The notes: generated from the letters alone by a model not told the origin. Counted from the first letter of the stretch, positions 24,746-34,260 are shown. The stretch: 34,344 nt of DNA from an uncultured Treponema sp. (GCA_946611835.1 CAMOEE010000002.1:1-34344); one strand, 5' to 3'. Translations and numbers: made by a program.

Positions 24746-27640
24746 ATGAAAAAAGAAAACAAAAATCAAAAAGATTCCAAAAAAAATCTTCCGAGAAAAA
24801 TTGTTGCTTTAATCATTGTGGCCGCCGCTTTTGTATTCTGGTCGCTTGTTTGTGCTATCGGAGCACTGGAAAAATTTGACTACCGAATTTATGATTTGCT
24901 TCTTGGATTTACGAAAAACCCTGAGACCAGGCCGGAAATTCTTCTTGTAGAGGCGGACAATGCTTCAACAAGCAATGATGCATATGACGAAATGAAAACC
25001 TGGCCCTGGCCCCGCGATATTTTTGCCAATGCGCTTCTCCGAATGAAGGAATTCGGAGCGGCGACAGCGGTATTCGATATTGAATATCTTTCGCCTTCAA
25101 GTCTTGCCGTCAATGAGGATGCCATTATCGAAGCAAACAATAATTTTGACGGAACAAAGCCTGATTTTACCAAATTCGTAAAGGACAATGACGATTATCT
25201 GGCACGGGCCATTCAGTTTTTTGGGAACACATGGCTTACAATCAATACGGATGACCTTGACTTTGACTATACCGAAGATGAAATCAATTATGTAAAAAGC
25301 CGTTTCCTTTACGAAGTAGAGGATAAACATGACTTGATTCTTAAAGATTACAGGCAGGGAAAGCTAGACAGCATTAAAACTTCATTTATCGATAATTTCC
25401 GGGAGCCAAAAGCAGACTGGGACAATGCGGAATTCCGTAAAAAATACCTTATTGGTTTTTCACCTGTGATGAATTTGTTCGCAAGTCATGCTTCGGGAGC
25501 CGGATTCACGAATGTCATTATCGACATGGACGGAACCCGGCGAAGAATCGAACTTTTGAACAAAAAAGACGGGGTCTATTCCGGCCAGCTGGCTTTTGCT
25601 CCTATCCTCAAAACCCTGAACCCGGAAAAAATCATACGAAAAAAAACTTCTCTTGATTTGACTAATTGCCGGGGCGTAGGCGGAAAAAACATTAATATTC
25701 CTCTTGATTCCAAAGGAAAAATGATAATCAACTGGCTTCATTCCCTTTATATCGATTCATTCAGACATGAGAGTATGCTAATTCTTGCCCAGCTTGATCA
25801 TCTTGAGAAGAATATAGTTTCAGAACTTAAGAACCTTGATACTTTCCTTGCTTCACTTGAAGGGGCTGAGGTAAAAGGTCTTGATTTGCCGCCTCTAGAA
25901 GCCGCCGCAAGTGTAAGACAGCTTGTTTCTGATTACTCGGACATCTCTGATTTCAAGGACTTCCTTCTTTCAAAATGTGAGGGCTTTGACATAGAAGGAA
26001 ATGCGATTGGCGGTGGCGTTGAATATGCTGATTATGTCCAGTATTTTCAGGCACGAAAAGATTTCTTTGCGAATGTGACCCGCTTTGTGGGCAAGGCCGG
26101 CCAGCAGAAGCTCCCTGCTTTTGATGAAATCTCTGAGCGGCTTATGGTTCTGTCTGACTATATTTCTACGGAAGAGCAAAAAACTATTTACGAAGACCTT
26201 GCCAATCTCTTTGATACCTTGCAGAACGAAAACAGCCTCTATAATTCAATTTTTGAGGACAAAAAAGAAGTCTACGCAAATTCCTTCTGTATTCTTGGTC
26301 ATACGGCCAGCTCAACAACAGATTTGGGTACAACTCCTTTTGAGCGGGCTTACATGAATGTCGGAACCCATGCCAGCGTCTACAACACGATTATGAACCA
26401 GAACTTCATTTATCCCTTAAACTGGATTTGGGGTGCACTTATATCCCTGATTTTTTCTATTTTAATGATTGTCATGCCTGCAAACAAAAAGGCTGTAATT
26501 CAGAATATAAGCGGTGTCAGCCTTTTTGTGATTTCACTGATTGTTCCTGTGGTTTTAATCGTGGCTTTCAGCGTGTATATTCCTGCCCTTGCGGCGATTT
26601 TGATTGCTTTCACTTCCTACCTTGGAATGACGATTTACAGGTTTGCAAACAGTGAAAAAGACAAAAAATTCCTGCAGACGACATTCGGTGCTTATGTTGC
26701 TCCGGCAGTCGTCGAGCAAATCGTAAAGAACCCGGAACTTGCAAGCTTGGGCGGTAAGAGCGACATGCTCACGGCCCTTTTCTCTGATGTAAAATCATTC
26801 TCGGCTTTCACTGAGGTAATTAACAATGAAGCAGGCGAGGACAAGGGCGCTGAAAGGCTCGTTGCCGTTTTGAACGATTATCTTGGCGTTCTTAGTGACG
26901 CTATCATGGATAACAATGGTACAATCGATAAATATGTCGGTGACGAAATCGTATCCTTCTTCGGCGCTCCTGTTCACGATGAAAACAACGCTTTTGATGC
27001 CTGTGTCGCCGGAATCCGCATGCTGCAGGCCGAAAAACGCTTCAACGAGGAAAACAAAAACCGGCTTCCAATCAACCCTCAGACCGGCGAGCCTTTCTTC
27101 CTGCATTCTCGGGTCGGTTTGAACACAGGAAACATGGTCGTCGGAAACATGGGCACGGTGAAAAAATTGAATTACACAATCATGGGTAACAATGTAAACC
27201 TTGCATCACGACTTGAAGGAACGAACAAGGCTTACGGCTCATGGATTATGTGTTCGGAGTCAACCTGGAATGCGGCCAACCGTGGCGAGAACGAGGGCAA
27301 GATTATCGCCCGAAAATTCGACTGCGTAAGGGTTATCAATGTCAAAAGGCCTGTGGGAATCTATTCGATAATCGGCCTGAGAAATGAGCTCAGCGAAAAA
27401 CGAATCAAGGCGACTGAGATTTTCAACGAGGGTATGAACTGGTACTTAAAGGGAATCGATACGCCCCAAGAACCGAAAGACATTGAGGACCTGAAAAAGG
27501 CATACCAGCTTTATAAAGAGGCTGACGCACTTTACCCCATGGACGAAAGCTCAAAAGTCTTCATGGAAAGGTGCGTGGACTTTATCAAAAACGGAATCCC
27601 TCAAATCTGGGATGGCGTTTATACAATGAAGAGCAAATAA
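24746..27640 (+). CDS. CHASE2 domain-containing class III adenylate/guanylate cyclase
   Basis: N-terminal TM plus CHASE2 motifs (FDYRIYDLLLGF, WPWPRDIFANALLRMKEFGAATAVFDIEY...VGTHASVYNTIMNQNFI), TM block, cyclase TALFSDVKSFSAFTE, IDKYVGDEIVSFFGAPV, VGLNTGNMVVGNMGTVKKLNYTIMGNNVNLASRLEG. Confidence 0.93.
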   Translation: MKKENKNQKDSKKNLPRKIVALIIVAAAFVFWSLVCAIGALEKFDYRIYDLLLGFTKNPETRPEILLVEADNASTSNDAYDEMKTWPWPRDIFANALLRMKEFGAATAVFDIEYLSPSSLAVNEDAIIEANNNFDGTKPDFTKFVKDNDDYLARAIQFFGNTWLTINTDDLDFDYTEDEINYVKSRFLYEVEDKHDLILKDYRQGKLDSIKTSFIDNFREPKADWDNAEFRKKYLIGFSPVMNLFASHASGAGFTNVIIDMDGTRRRIELLNKKDGVYSGQLAFAPILKTLNPEKIIRKKTSLDLTNCRGVGGKNINIPLDSKGKMIINWLHSLYIDSFRHESMLILAQLDHLEKNIVSELKNLDTFLASLEGAEVKGLDLPPLEAAASVRQLVSDYSDISDFKDFLLSKCEGFDIEGNAIGGGVEYADYVQYFQARKDFFANVTRFVGKAGQQKLPAFDEISERLMVLSDYISTEEQKTIYEDLANLFDTLQNENSLYNSIFEDKKEVYANSFCILGHTASSTTDLGTTPFERAYMNVGTHASVYNTIMNQNFIYPLNWIWGALISLIFSILMIVMPANKKAVIQNISGVSLFVISLIVPVVLIVAFSVYIPALAAILIAFTSYLGMTIYRFANSEKDKKFLQTTFGAYVAPAVVEQIVKNPELASLGGKSDMLTALFSDVKSFSAFTEVINNEAGEDKGAERLVAVLNDYLGVLSDAIMDNNGTIDKYVGDEIVSFFGAPVHDENNAFDACVAGIRMLQAEKRFNEENKNRLPINPQTGEPFFLHSRVGLNTGNMVVGNMGTVKKLNYTIMGNNVNLASRLEGTNKAYGSWIMCSESTWNAANRGENEGKIIARKFDCVRVINVKRPVGIYSIIGLRNELSEKRIKATEIFNEGMNWYLKGIDTPQEPKDIEDLKKAYQLYKEADALYPMDESSKVFMERCVDFIKNGIPQIWDGVYTMKSK

Positions 27641-27675
27641 CTTTTTGTTTTTTCTTTCATTATAACACTTTGTTT

Positions 27676-27710
27676 TTGAAACTTAGCAAAATCACCGATA
27701 TTATTAAAGT
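27676..27710 (+). promoter_or_regulatory. Predicted sigma70 promoter of the tolC-like/RND operon: TTGAAA-17-TATTAT-6-ATG (predicted leaderless)
   Basis: TTGAAA 27676-27681, TATTAT 27699-27704, ATG at 27711; no SD. Confidence 0.6.
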
Positions 27711-29084
27711 ATGAGACGAACTTTAATGATACCGGCGATTTTTTTTGTTTCTGCCGGATTGATTTTTTCACAGGCGAACGATAAAAGCGGCGAAGGTGCT
27801 GAGACAACAGAGAAATCAGGAGCTGCTGAGACTGCTGAGACTTCACAGACAGTACGCTCGCTTTCAGTTGATGATGCGGTTGAGCTTGCAAAAAAAAATA
27901 ATGTTTCGATTGCACGAAGTCAGATTACACTGGATGCGGCCGGGCGGACTAAGGCTCACTCCTGGAACAGCATCAGCCCTACGGCGAGCCTTTCGGCCAC
28001 ATCTTCTCTTCCCGTTGATTCCCTGAGCGATGACAAGTCAAATTATTCGGCTTCCCTTGGAATTTCTGCGTCAGTATCCCTTTCCTTGAGCGCAAATCTT
28101 TATACGACTATGAACGCCGCTAAAATCGCTTATGAATCAGGAAAACTCACTTTTGATGATGCCGTAAAATCAGTGGAGCTTGGCGTGCGGGAGGCTTTCT
28201 ACGGCCTTTTGTATGAAAAAGAAAACATCACCCTGCAGGAAAAGAACCTTGAGATTGCGAAAACCCAGTACAACAACAATCTCGTGAAATACAATCAGGG
28301 ACGGCTGAGCGAAATTGATGTCCTTTCTGCCGAAGTCAATTACAAAAGCAAGATTCCAACTGTTGAGAGCGTCCTTACTACTTACCAGAACAATCTGGCC
28401 AGTTTCAAGCAGACTCTGGGCCTGCCCATTGACGAAAAAATTGAGCTTAAAGGTTCCCTTGACGACATGATAAACCTGAACAAAATCACCGTTGACGAAA
28501 AGACTATCAAGTCTTCTGAAATAAAAACGATGGAATACAATCTTGAGACTGCGAAAAACAAAGTCCTTGAAAAAAGATTTTCAGCTTTTGCACCGAGTTT
28601 GAGCGCAACTTTTAATTGGAGCGATTCCAGCTGGTATCTGGGTTACGATGGGACTGCCCCGGATCCAAAAAAGTCGGCTTCACTCTCGCTTTCCGCTTCG
28701 ATTCCCCTTGATGGCCTTCTTCCCTGGTCGAGCCGTAACGATGCCATTGATTCTGCAAAAGACAGCGTGAAGGATCTGGAACTTCAGCTTGAGGACAAGA
28801 AAAAGGATGTGCTGCGTTCGGTTCAGTCGAGCCTGCGCTCAATCAGACAGAGTCAGGAATCAATAAAATACAAGCAGGCCAATGTCACTCTGGCACAGAA
28901 AACCTACGACATGACTGCTGAGGCTTACAACCGGGGAACAAAAGACCTGCTCACATTGCAGAACGCTCATACATCGCTTTTGAATGCGCAGGTTACGCTA
29001 AAAAACGAGACACTCACGCTGATTAAGGCGATTCTTGAGCTGGAAAACACAATCGGTGTAGAATTTGGTACACTGGGTAAATAA
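27711..29084 (+). CDS. TolC family outer-membrane efflux protein
   Basis: Signal peptide; SVDDAVELAKKNNVSIARSQITLDAA, repeated coiled-coil OEP motifs (YNNNLVKYNQGRLSEIDVLSAEVNYKS; YNRGTKDLLTLQNAHTSLLNAQVTL). Confidence 0.92.
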   Translation: MRRTLMIPAIFFVSAGLIFSQANDKSGEGAETTEKSGAAETAETSQTVRSLSVDDAVELAKKNNVSIARSQITLDAAGRTKAHSWNSISPTASLSATSSLPVDSLSDDKSNYSASLGISASVSLSLSANLYTTMNAAKIAYESGKLTFDDAVKSVELGVREAFYGLLYEKENITLQEKNLEIAKTQYNNNLVKYNQGRLSEIDVLSAEVNYKSKIPTVESVLTTYQNNLASFKQTLGLPIDEKIELKGSLDDMINLNKITVDEKTIKSSEIKTMEYNLETAKNKVLEKRFSAFAPSLSATFNWSDSSWYLGYDGTAPDPKKSASLSLSASIPLDGLLPWSSRNDAIDSAKDSVKDLELQLEDKKKDVLRSVQSSLRSIRQSQESIKYKQANVTLAQKTYDMTAEAYNRGTKDLLTLQNAHTSLLNAQVTLKNETLTLIKAILELENTIGVEFGTLGK

Positions 29085-29093
29085 GGAGAACTT

Positions 29094-30077
29094 ATGCGAC
29101 GATCTCACATCGTTATGATTGCAGCCGCTGCCACCATGGTGGCGGTCGTGGCTTTTGTTGGAATTTCTAAGAAGAATTCGGGAAATGCTGGTCCCGGAAA
29201 GGGAAAGGGCCGGGGCGGGAGCACGGTCTTTTCTGTCAAAACCCAGGTGGTTAAAAAAGACACTCTTCATGGCTATGTGATTGCTAACGGTGAGATTGAG
29301 AGCCAGAATTCAGTCAATGTTTATCCTGATGTATCGGGCAAAGTGATTGAGACTAATGTAATGCTGGGTTCAACTGTTCAGCGAAATGACATAATCGCAT
29401 ACATCGATCCTAGCGCTCCGGGTCAGTATTACAAAAAGAGTCCTGTTTATGCGCCGATTAACGGAAGCATTATCTCGACCCCGCTTAAAAACGGAACAAC
29501 GGTTTCCACAAATACAGTCGTTGCTATTGTGGGCGACATCTCAAACTTGCAGGTGAGCGCAGATATTCCTGAGCGCTATGTGGCCCTTCTGAAGCAGGGG
29601 CTTAAGGCAGAAGTCAGCGTTGAGGCCTACCCTGATCTGGTTTTCAACGCCACTGTTACGAGGGTAAGTCCTGTAGTTGATACGACTAGCCGGACAAAAG
29701 AAGTTATCCTGCATTTTGACGAGCGGGATTCCCGGGTAAATGCGGGAATGTTCGGAAAAATCAAGCTCTATACAAAAGATTATGCGGGTGAGGTAGTAAT
29801 GCCTGGCGATGCCCTGGTTTCGCTGAACGATGTTCTTTACGCTTATGTCGTCAAAGAGGGCGGCGAGACTGTTGAGAGACGAAAAGTAAAGACCGGCGAA
29901 AGTGTTGACGGCATGATTCAGATTCTTGAAGGCATTAGCGAAGGGGAAAAAGTCGTGGTTCAGGGACAAACTTCGCTCAATGACGGCTCAAAAATCCGGG
30001 ATATTACCGGCGGCGTTCAGAAAGCAGAAAGTGGTAAGATGAAAACTGAAAACGGGAAACAGCCGAAAAAGGAATAA
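29094..30077 (+). CDS. Efflux RND transporter periplasmic adaptor subunit (HlyD/MFP family)
   Basis: N-terminal anchor; GEIESQNSVNVYPDVSGKVIETNVMLGSTVQRNDIIAYIDPS, YAPINGSIISTPLKNGTTVSTNTVVAIVGD; SD aaggag. Confidence 0.92.
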   Translation: MRRSHIVMIAAAATMVAVVAFVGISKKNSGNAGPGKGKGRGGSTVFSVKTQVVKKDTLHGYVIANGEIESQNSVNVYPDVSGKVIETNVMLGSTVQRNDIIAYIDPSAPGQYYKKSPVYAPINGSIISTPLKNGTTVSTNTVVAIVGDISNLQVSADIPERYVALLKQGLKAEVSVEAYPDLVFNATVTRVSPVVDTTSRTKEVILHFDERDSRVNAGMFGKIKLYTKDYAGEVVMPGDALVSLNDVLYAYVVKEGGETVERRKVKTGESVDGMIQILEGISEGEKVVVQGQTSLNDGSKIRDITGGVQKAESGKMKTENGKQPKKE

Positions 30078-30080
30078 TTT

Positions 30081-33000
30081 ATGAGCATAACAAAAAAGAC
30101 GCTTGAACATCCCGTTTTGACTCTGATTGTTTTCGTTCTGCTTGGAATCATGGGCTTGTTCACAATGAGCGATGTGGCGATTTCGCTTATGCCGGATGTT
30201 GACAGTCCTTACATCACAGTGCGAACGACTTACACCAATGCGGGGCCGGAATCTGTGGAAAAAACGGTCACCAAGGTCCTTGAAGGACAGCTGATTTCGG
30301 TGAGTGGGCTTAAAAAACTTACTTCAACTTCAAAAGAAGGCTCTTCTTCTATTTCAATGGAATTCAACTACGGAACGGACCTGGACATTGCGACCGATAA
30401 TGTCCGGGACAAAATCAATCGTGTTCTAAAAAAACTTCCGGATGATGCGGACAGTCCTACTATTTTTAAAATGGATGCGGATTCACAGCCGATTCTGCGC
30501 CTTGCCGTACGGGGAAATAGGAGCCGTGATGAGCTTAAAGTTCTCGCCGAGGATACAATCGTAAGTCTTCTTGAGCAGACTGACGGTGTTGCAGAAGCTA
30601 CGGTCTCGGGCGGACGAACTAAAATCGTGCGGGTTGACATCTCTCAGAACAGGCTTGCGGCCTACGGACTCACGCTGTCTTCAGTGAATTCTGCCCTTTC
30701 AAAACAAAACCTGGAGCTTGGCGGCGGAAAAATCACTGAGGGAAAAACTGACTATTCAATCAGGACTGTCGGTGAATTTGCAAGCATTGACGAGATTAAC
30801 GATGCCATAATCACAAAAAAGGGCGATTATGTCGTACGTTTAAGCGACATCGGGCGAGCCTACATGGGCTACAAGGACAAGACCAACGAAGTTTACATCA
30901 ACGGCGAGCCTGGAATTTATGTGAGCGTTACAAAACAATCGGGTAAGAATTCAGTAACTGTCGCCAACAAGGTTTATGAAAAGCTTGATGAGATTCAGGA
31001 ACTTCTTCCCACCGATGTCTCAATGGAAATAATTTCGGATACGACTGACTCAATCCGTGACACAATCAACACTCTGCTTGAAAGCTGCTATCAGGGCCTG
31101 ATTCTTGCGGTTCTTGTTCTCTTCCTCTTTTTGAAAAATTTCAAATCAACGATTATTATCGCAATCTCGATTCCTCTTTCTATCGTAATTACGATGTTGT
31201 GCATGCACTTTGCGGGAATCACCCTCAACATGATGACTCTTACGGGGCTTATCCTGGGGGTCGGAATGATTGTAGACGCCTCAATCGTTATGATTGAGAA
31301 CATCTATGTCTACAGGAGCCGGGGGGCAAAACCAAAAGTTGCGGCTGTCCTTGGTTCCAGCGAGATGGTAATGTCGGTTCTTTCGGGCAATCTCACAACA
31401 ATCTGCGTTTTCATTCCTTTCCTTTTCTTTATGGCGGATCTGGGATTCATGGGACAGATGTTCAAGGGAATCATCTTTACCGTCGTAATTTCTCTCGTTT
31501 CTTCGCTTTTTGTTGCGATTTTCCTTGTTCCGGTTCTTGCGGGAAAATTCCTTCCTCTTTCAAACCGAAATGAAAAACCCGTCACTTTCAAGCCTCTTAA
31601 AAAGTTTTATGAGCTTCTCGATGTTCCTCTGGTCAAGCTTACCGCTCTTTATCGCCGGGCGTTGAAGTGCGCTCTTGGTCACAGAAAGGCAACGGTCGTG
31701 ATTTGTTTTTCTGCCCTTGTGATTTCCCTTGCCCTGGCCACGACTTTGAATGTGAATCTCATGGCCAACGGAAAGGACGACAGCGTGACCATGAATGTTA
31801 CCCTGCCAATCGGAACGAACCTGAACGAAACACAAGCCTTGATGAACCAGTTCGAGCAGATTGTCCGTGAAGAAATAAAAGGATATAAAACGCTGATTTC
31901 CACCAGCGGCTCATCAAATTCTTACAACGGCCGGCTTGAAATAAAACTACCGAACTCAGACGAGCAGATTGACGATGCCCAGACCGTGCAGAACAAGCTC
32001 CGTGCTCATTTCAATGATTTTGCGGGAGCGAAATTCGGATTTAGGGCGGGTATGCGGGGACAGATGACGGGAAGCGACATCAAAATCAAAATCCGCTGCG
32101 ATGATTTGGAAAAATCCCTTGATGTGGCCGATCAGCTTTCTGCCGTTATGAAAACAATCCCGGATTTGGGCGAATCTTCCGTTGATATTGAGAAGGGCGT
32201 TCCTGAGGTTGAGATTGAGATTGACCGTCAGCGGGCCTACGCTTTTGGAGTTGATGTCACTACGGTCGCAAAAGAAATCAACTATGCCATGAACGGCGTC
32301 ACCTCAACGACTTACCGTGAGGGTGGAAAAGACTATTCGACTGTTCTCATGTACCAGAAGTCAGACCGAAAGCAGGTGATTGACCTGGAGCAGATTTTTG
32401 TGAACGGAACGAACGGAAAGGTCAGCGTGGCGAACTTTGCCAAAGTCAAGAAGGGCCTGGGACCTGTCAGCATCAAGCGGGAAAACCAGTCCCGAATCGT
32501 GACCGTAACCTGCGACATCATCACTGAGCGGAATGCCTACGAGGTCGAGCAGGACATAAAAGAAGGCATAGCGAATACTTTCATCGTGCCGGATGATGTT
32601 ACGCTCGTGTACGACGGAGCCTGGCAGAGTATGCAGGATCAGGGAAAGACCTATGGTTTAATCGCACTTATGGCCATTCTTCTCGTATTTGGCGTAATGG
32701 CCGGAACTTATGAGAGCTTCAAGGCACCATTCATCAACCTGATGACGATTCCCTTCCTCGTTATTGGTGTCGTAGCCATTTACAAGATTCTGGGTCAGGC
32801 GATTTCCATGGTCAGCGCGGTTGGCCTGATTATGCTGGTAGGAATCGTCGTTAATAACGGAATTATTCTGGTTGACTACACCAACCTTTTGATAGACCGG
32901 GGCTACAAAATGAAGGAAGCCTGTCTTGAGGCCGGGGCCAGCCGCCTGCGTCCTGTTTTGATGACGACTCTTACCACAGTTCTTGGAATGCTCCCCATGT

Positions 33001-33185
33001 GCTTCGCCACCAGCGGAAGTGCCGGCATGGTTCAGCCAATCGGCGTTGCTGTTGTGGGCGGTCTCCTTTCTTCAACCTTCGTAACCCTTTTCTTCATTCC
33101 GGTTCTCTACTCGCTGGTGATGAATGAAAAGAAACGGGAGAAGAGTAAAATCGAAGTGCTTTTGACGGAGGACAAAAATGACTAG
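30081..33185 (+). CDS. Efflux RND transporter permease subunit (AcrB/HAE1-type)
   Basis: MSITKKTLEHPVLTLIVFVLLGIMGLFTMSDVAISLMPDVDSPYITVRTTYTNAGPESVEKTVTKVLE; GLILGVGMIVDASIVMIENI; GIVVNNGIILVDYTN; 1034 aa. Confidence 0.96.
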   Translation: MSITKKTLEHPVLTLIVFVLLGIMGLFTMSDVAISLMPDVDSPYITVRTTYTNAGPESVEKTVTKVLEGQLISVSGLKKLTSTSKEGSSSISMEFNYGTDLDIATDNVRDKINRVLKKLPDDADSPTIFKMDADSQPILRLAVRGNRSRDELKVLAEDTIVSLLEQTDGVAEATVSGGRTKIVRVDISQNRLAAYGLTLSSVNSALSKQNLELGGGKITEGKTDYSIRTVGEFASIDEINDAIITKKGDYVVRLSDIGRAYMGYKDKTNEVYINGEPGIYVSVTKQSGKNSVTVANKVYEKLDEIQELLPTDVSMEIISDTTDSIRDTINTLLESCYQGLILAVLVLFLFLKNFKSTIIIAISIPLSIVITMLCMHFAGITLNMMTLTGLILGVGMIVDASIVMIENIYVYRSRGAKPKVAAVLGSSEMVMSVLSGNLTTICVFIPFLFFMADLGFMGQMFKGIIFTVVISLVSSLFVAIFLVPVLAGKFLPLSNRNEKPVTFKPLKKFYELLDVPLVKLTALYRRALKCALGHRKATVVICFSALVISLALATTLNVNLMANGKDDSVTMNVTLPIGTNLNETQALMNQFEQIVREEIKGYKTLISTSGSSNSYNGRLEIKLPNSDEQIDDAQTVQNKLRAHFNDFAGAKFGFRAGMRGQMTGSDIKIKIRCDDLEKSLDVADQLSAVMKTIPDLGESSVDIEKGVPEVEIEIDRQRAYAFGVDVTTVAKEINYAMNGVTSTTYREGGKDYSTVLMYQKSDRKQVIDLEQIFVNGTNGKVSVANFAKVKKGLGPVSIKRENQSRIVTVTCDIITERNAYEVEQDIKEGIANTFIVPDDVTLVYDGAWQSMQDQGKTYGLIALMAILLVFGVMAGTYESFKAPFINLMTIPFLVIGVVAIYKILGQAISMVSAVGLIMLVGIVVNNGIILVDYTNLLIDRGYKMKEACLEAGASRLRPVLMTTLTTVLGMLPMCFATSGSAGMVQPIGVAVVGGLLSSTFVTLFFIPVLYSLVMNEKKREKSKIEVLLTEDKND

Positions 33186-33474
33186 ATGCGAGATTATTGC
33201 CAATCAGTCCGTGCAGGATGAAATCGTCTCTCTCATGGAAGAGCACATTCCGGGCGTTTTGTACACAATAATTCCTACTGTCGTGGGGCGGGGAAAGGCT
33301 TCCTACAAAATGGGAAGCTCAACCTGGCCAGAGACAAATTTCGTTCTCATCTCCTACATTGAGGATGAGCATGTAGGGAAGATGAAAGCGATTGTAAAGG
33401 CTGTGAAAGAGCGTTTTAAGGGAGAGGGAACGAAATTGTTCCTGGTTAAGGCTGAAGAAGAGGCCACTTCATAA
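33178..33474 (+). CDS. PII-like transporter-associated protein
   Basis: 98 aa, CEIIANQSVQDEIVSLMEEHIPGVLYTIIPTVVGRGKASYKMGSSTWPETNFVLISYIEDEH PII-like pattern; ATG overlaps the RND stop by 8 nt (ATGACTAG). Confidence 0.7.
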   Translation: MTRCEIIANQSVQDEIVSLMEEHIPGVLYTIIPTVVGRGKASYKMGSSTWPETNFVLISYIEDEHVGKMKAIVKAVKERFKGEGTKLFLVKAEEEATS

Positions 33475-33493
33475 TGCTCAATCCTGATTTTTA

Positions 33494-34096
33494 ATGCGCT
33501 ATAAAAAAATCCCCGCTCAATACCATTATTTTCTCATGAACAAGGCTTCTGGCGAGGTTTGCTCCACTGTCAGTGATTCTCATCACACGGTTTACGAGCA
33601 TTTTTCCCCGGAGCTGCTTTCATCGAAGGGGGCCAAACTCCACAGTGTGGGGCGGCTGGATTGTGACACTGAGGGAATCCTTCTTTTTACAAACGACGGA
33701 AAACTTTCTGATTTTTTGACCCGGCCTGAGAACAAAATCGAAAAAACATATTTCGTCCGTCTGAAAAATCGGGTAACAGAAATTCAACAGAAAGAATACA
33801 GGCAAAAGGCAGAGGAAGGACTGATCCTTCCGGCGGATAAAAAAGCAGCCGAGCAAAAATCAAAGGGTGCAAAAATTGTCTGGCGAGACCAAAATGAATG
33901 TGAAATCACCCTTACGGAGGGAAAATTCCACGAAGTCAAAAGAATCTTCAAGTCACTGGGAAACGAGGTCATTTACCTGAAACGGGTAAAATTTGCCGAC
34001 CTTGAGCTGGACAAAAACTTAAAAAACGGGGAATGGAGACCCCTTTCAGAAGCAGAAATCTCTATGCTGAAAAAGCAAGCCAGACAATACCCTTAA
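33494..34096 (+). CDS. RsuA/RluB-type pseudouridine synthase without S4 domain
   Basis: YFLMNKASGEVCSTVSD, LHSVGRLDCDTEGILLFTNDGKLSDFLTRPENKIEKTYFVRL, LTEGKFHEVKRIFKSLGNEVIYLKRVKFADLELD. Confidence 0.92.
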   Translation: MRYKKIPAQYHYFLMNKASGEVCSTVSDSHHTVYEHFSPELLSSKGAKLHSVGRLDCDTEGILLFTNDGKLSDFLTRPENKIEKTYFVRLKNRVTEIQQKEYRQKAEEGLILPADKKAAEQKSKGAKIVWRDQNECEITLTEGKFHEVKRIFKSLGNEVIYLKRVKFADLELDKNLKNGEWRPLSEAEISMLKKQARQYP

Positions 34097-34116
34097 GAGA
34101 CCAAAAAATGCAAAAA

Positions 34117-34229
34117 CAAGCGTAGGCGGGGTTACGGCACGAATCCACTTTGTGCGGGCGAGCGTAGCGAGTCCAATTTCCAAATCGCACAACCGTGGAT
34201 TCTAGTGCCGTGTTCCCGCCGGGAGCTTG
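34117..34229. repeat. Long imperfect intergenic hairpin element between convergent genes
   Basis: Nested complementary blocks CAAGC/GCTTG, GGCGGG/CCCGCC, ACGGCAC/GTGCCGT, GAATCCAC/GTGGATTC, TTGTGCG/CGCACAA. Confidence 0.85.
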
Positions 34230-34260
34230 ATTTTGTTTTGCTTGTAATTCCCTATAAGGA

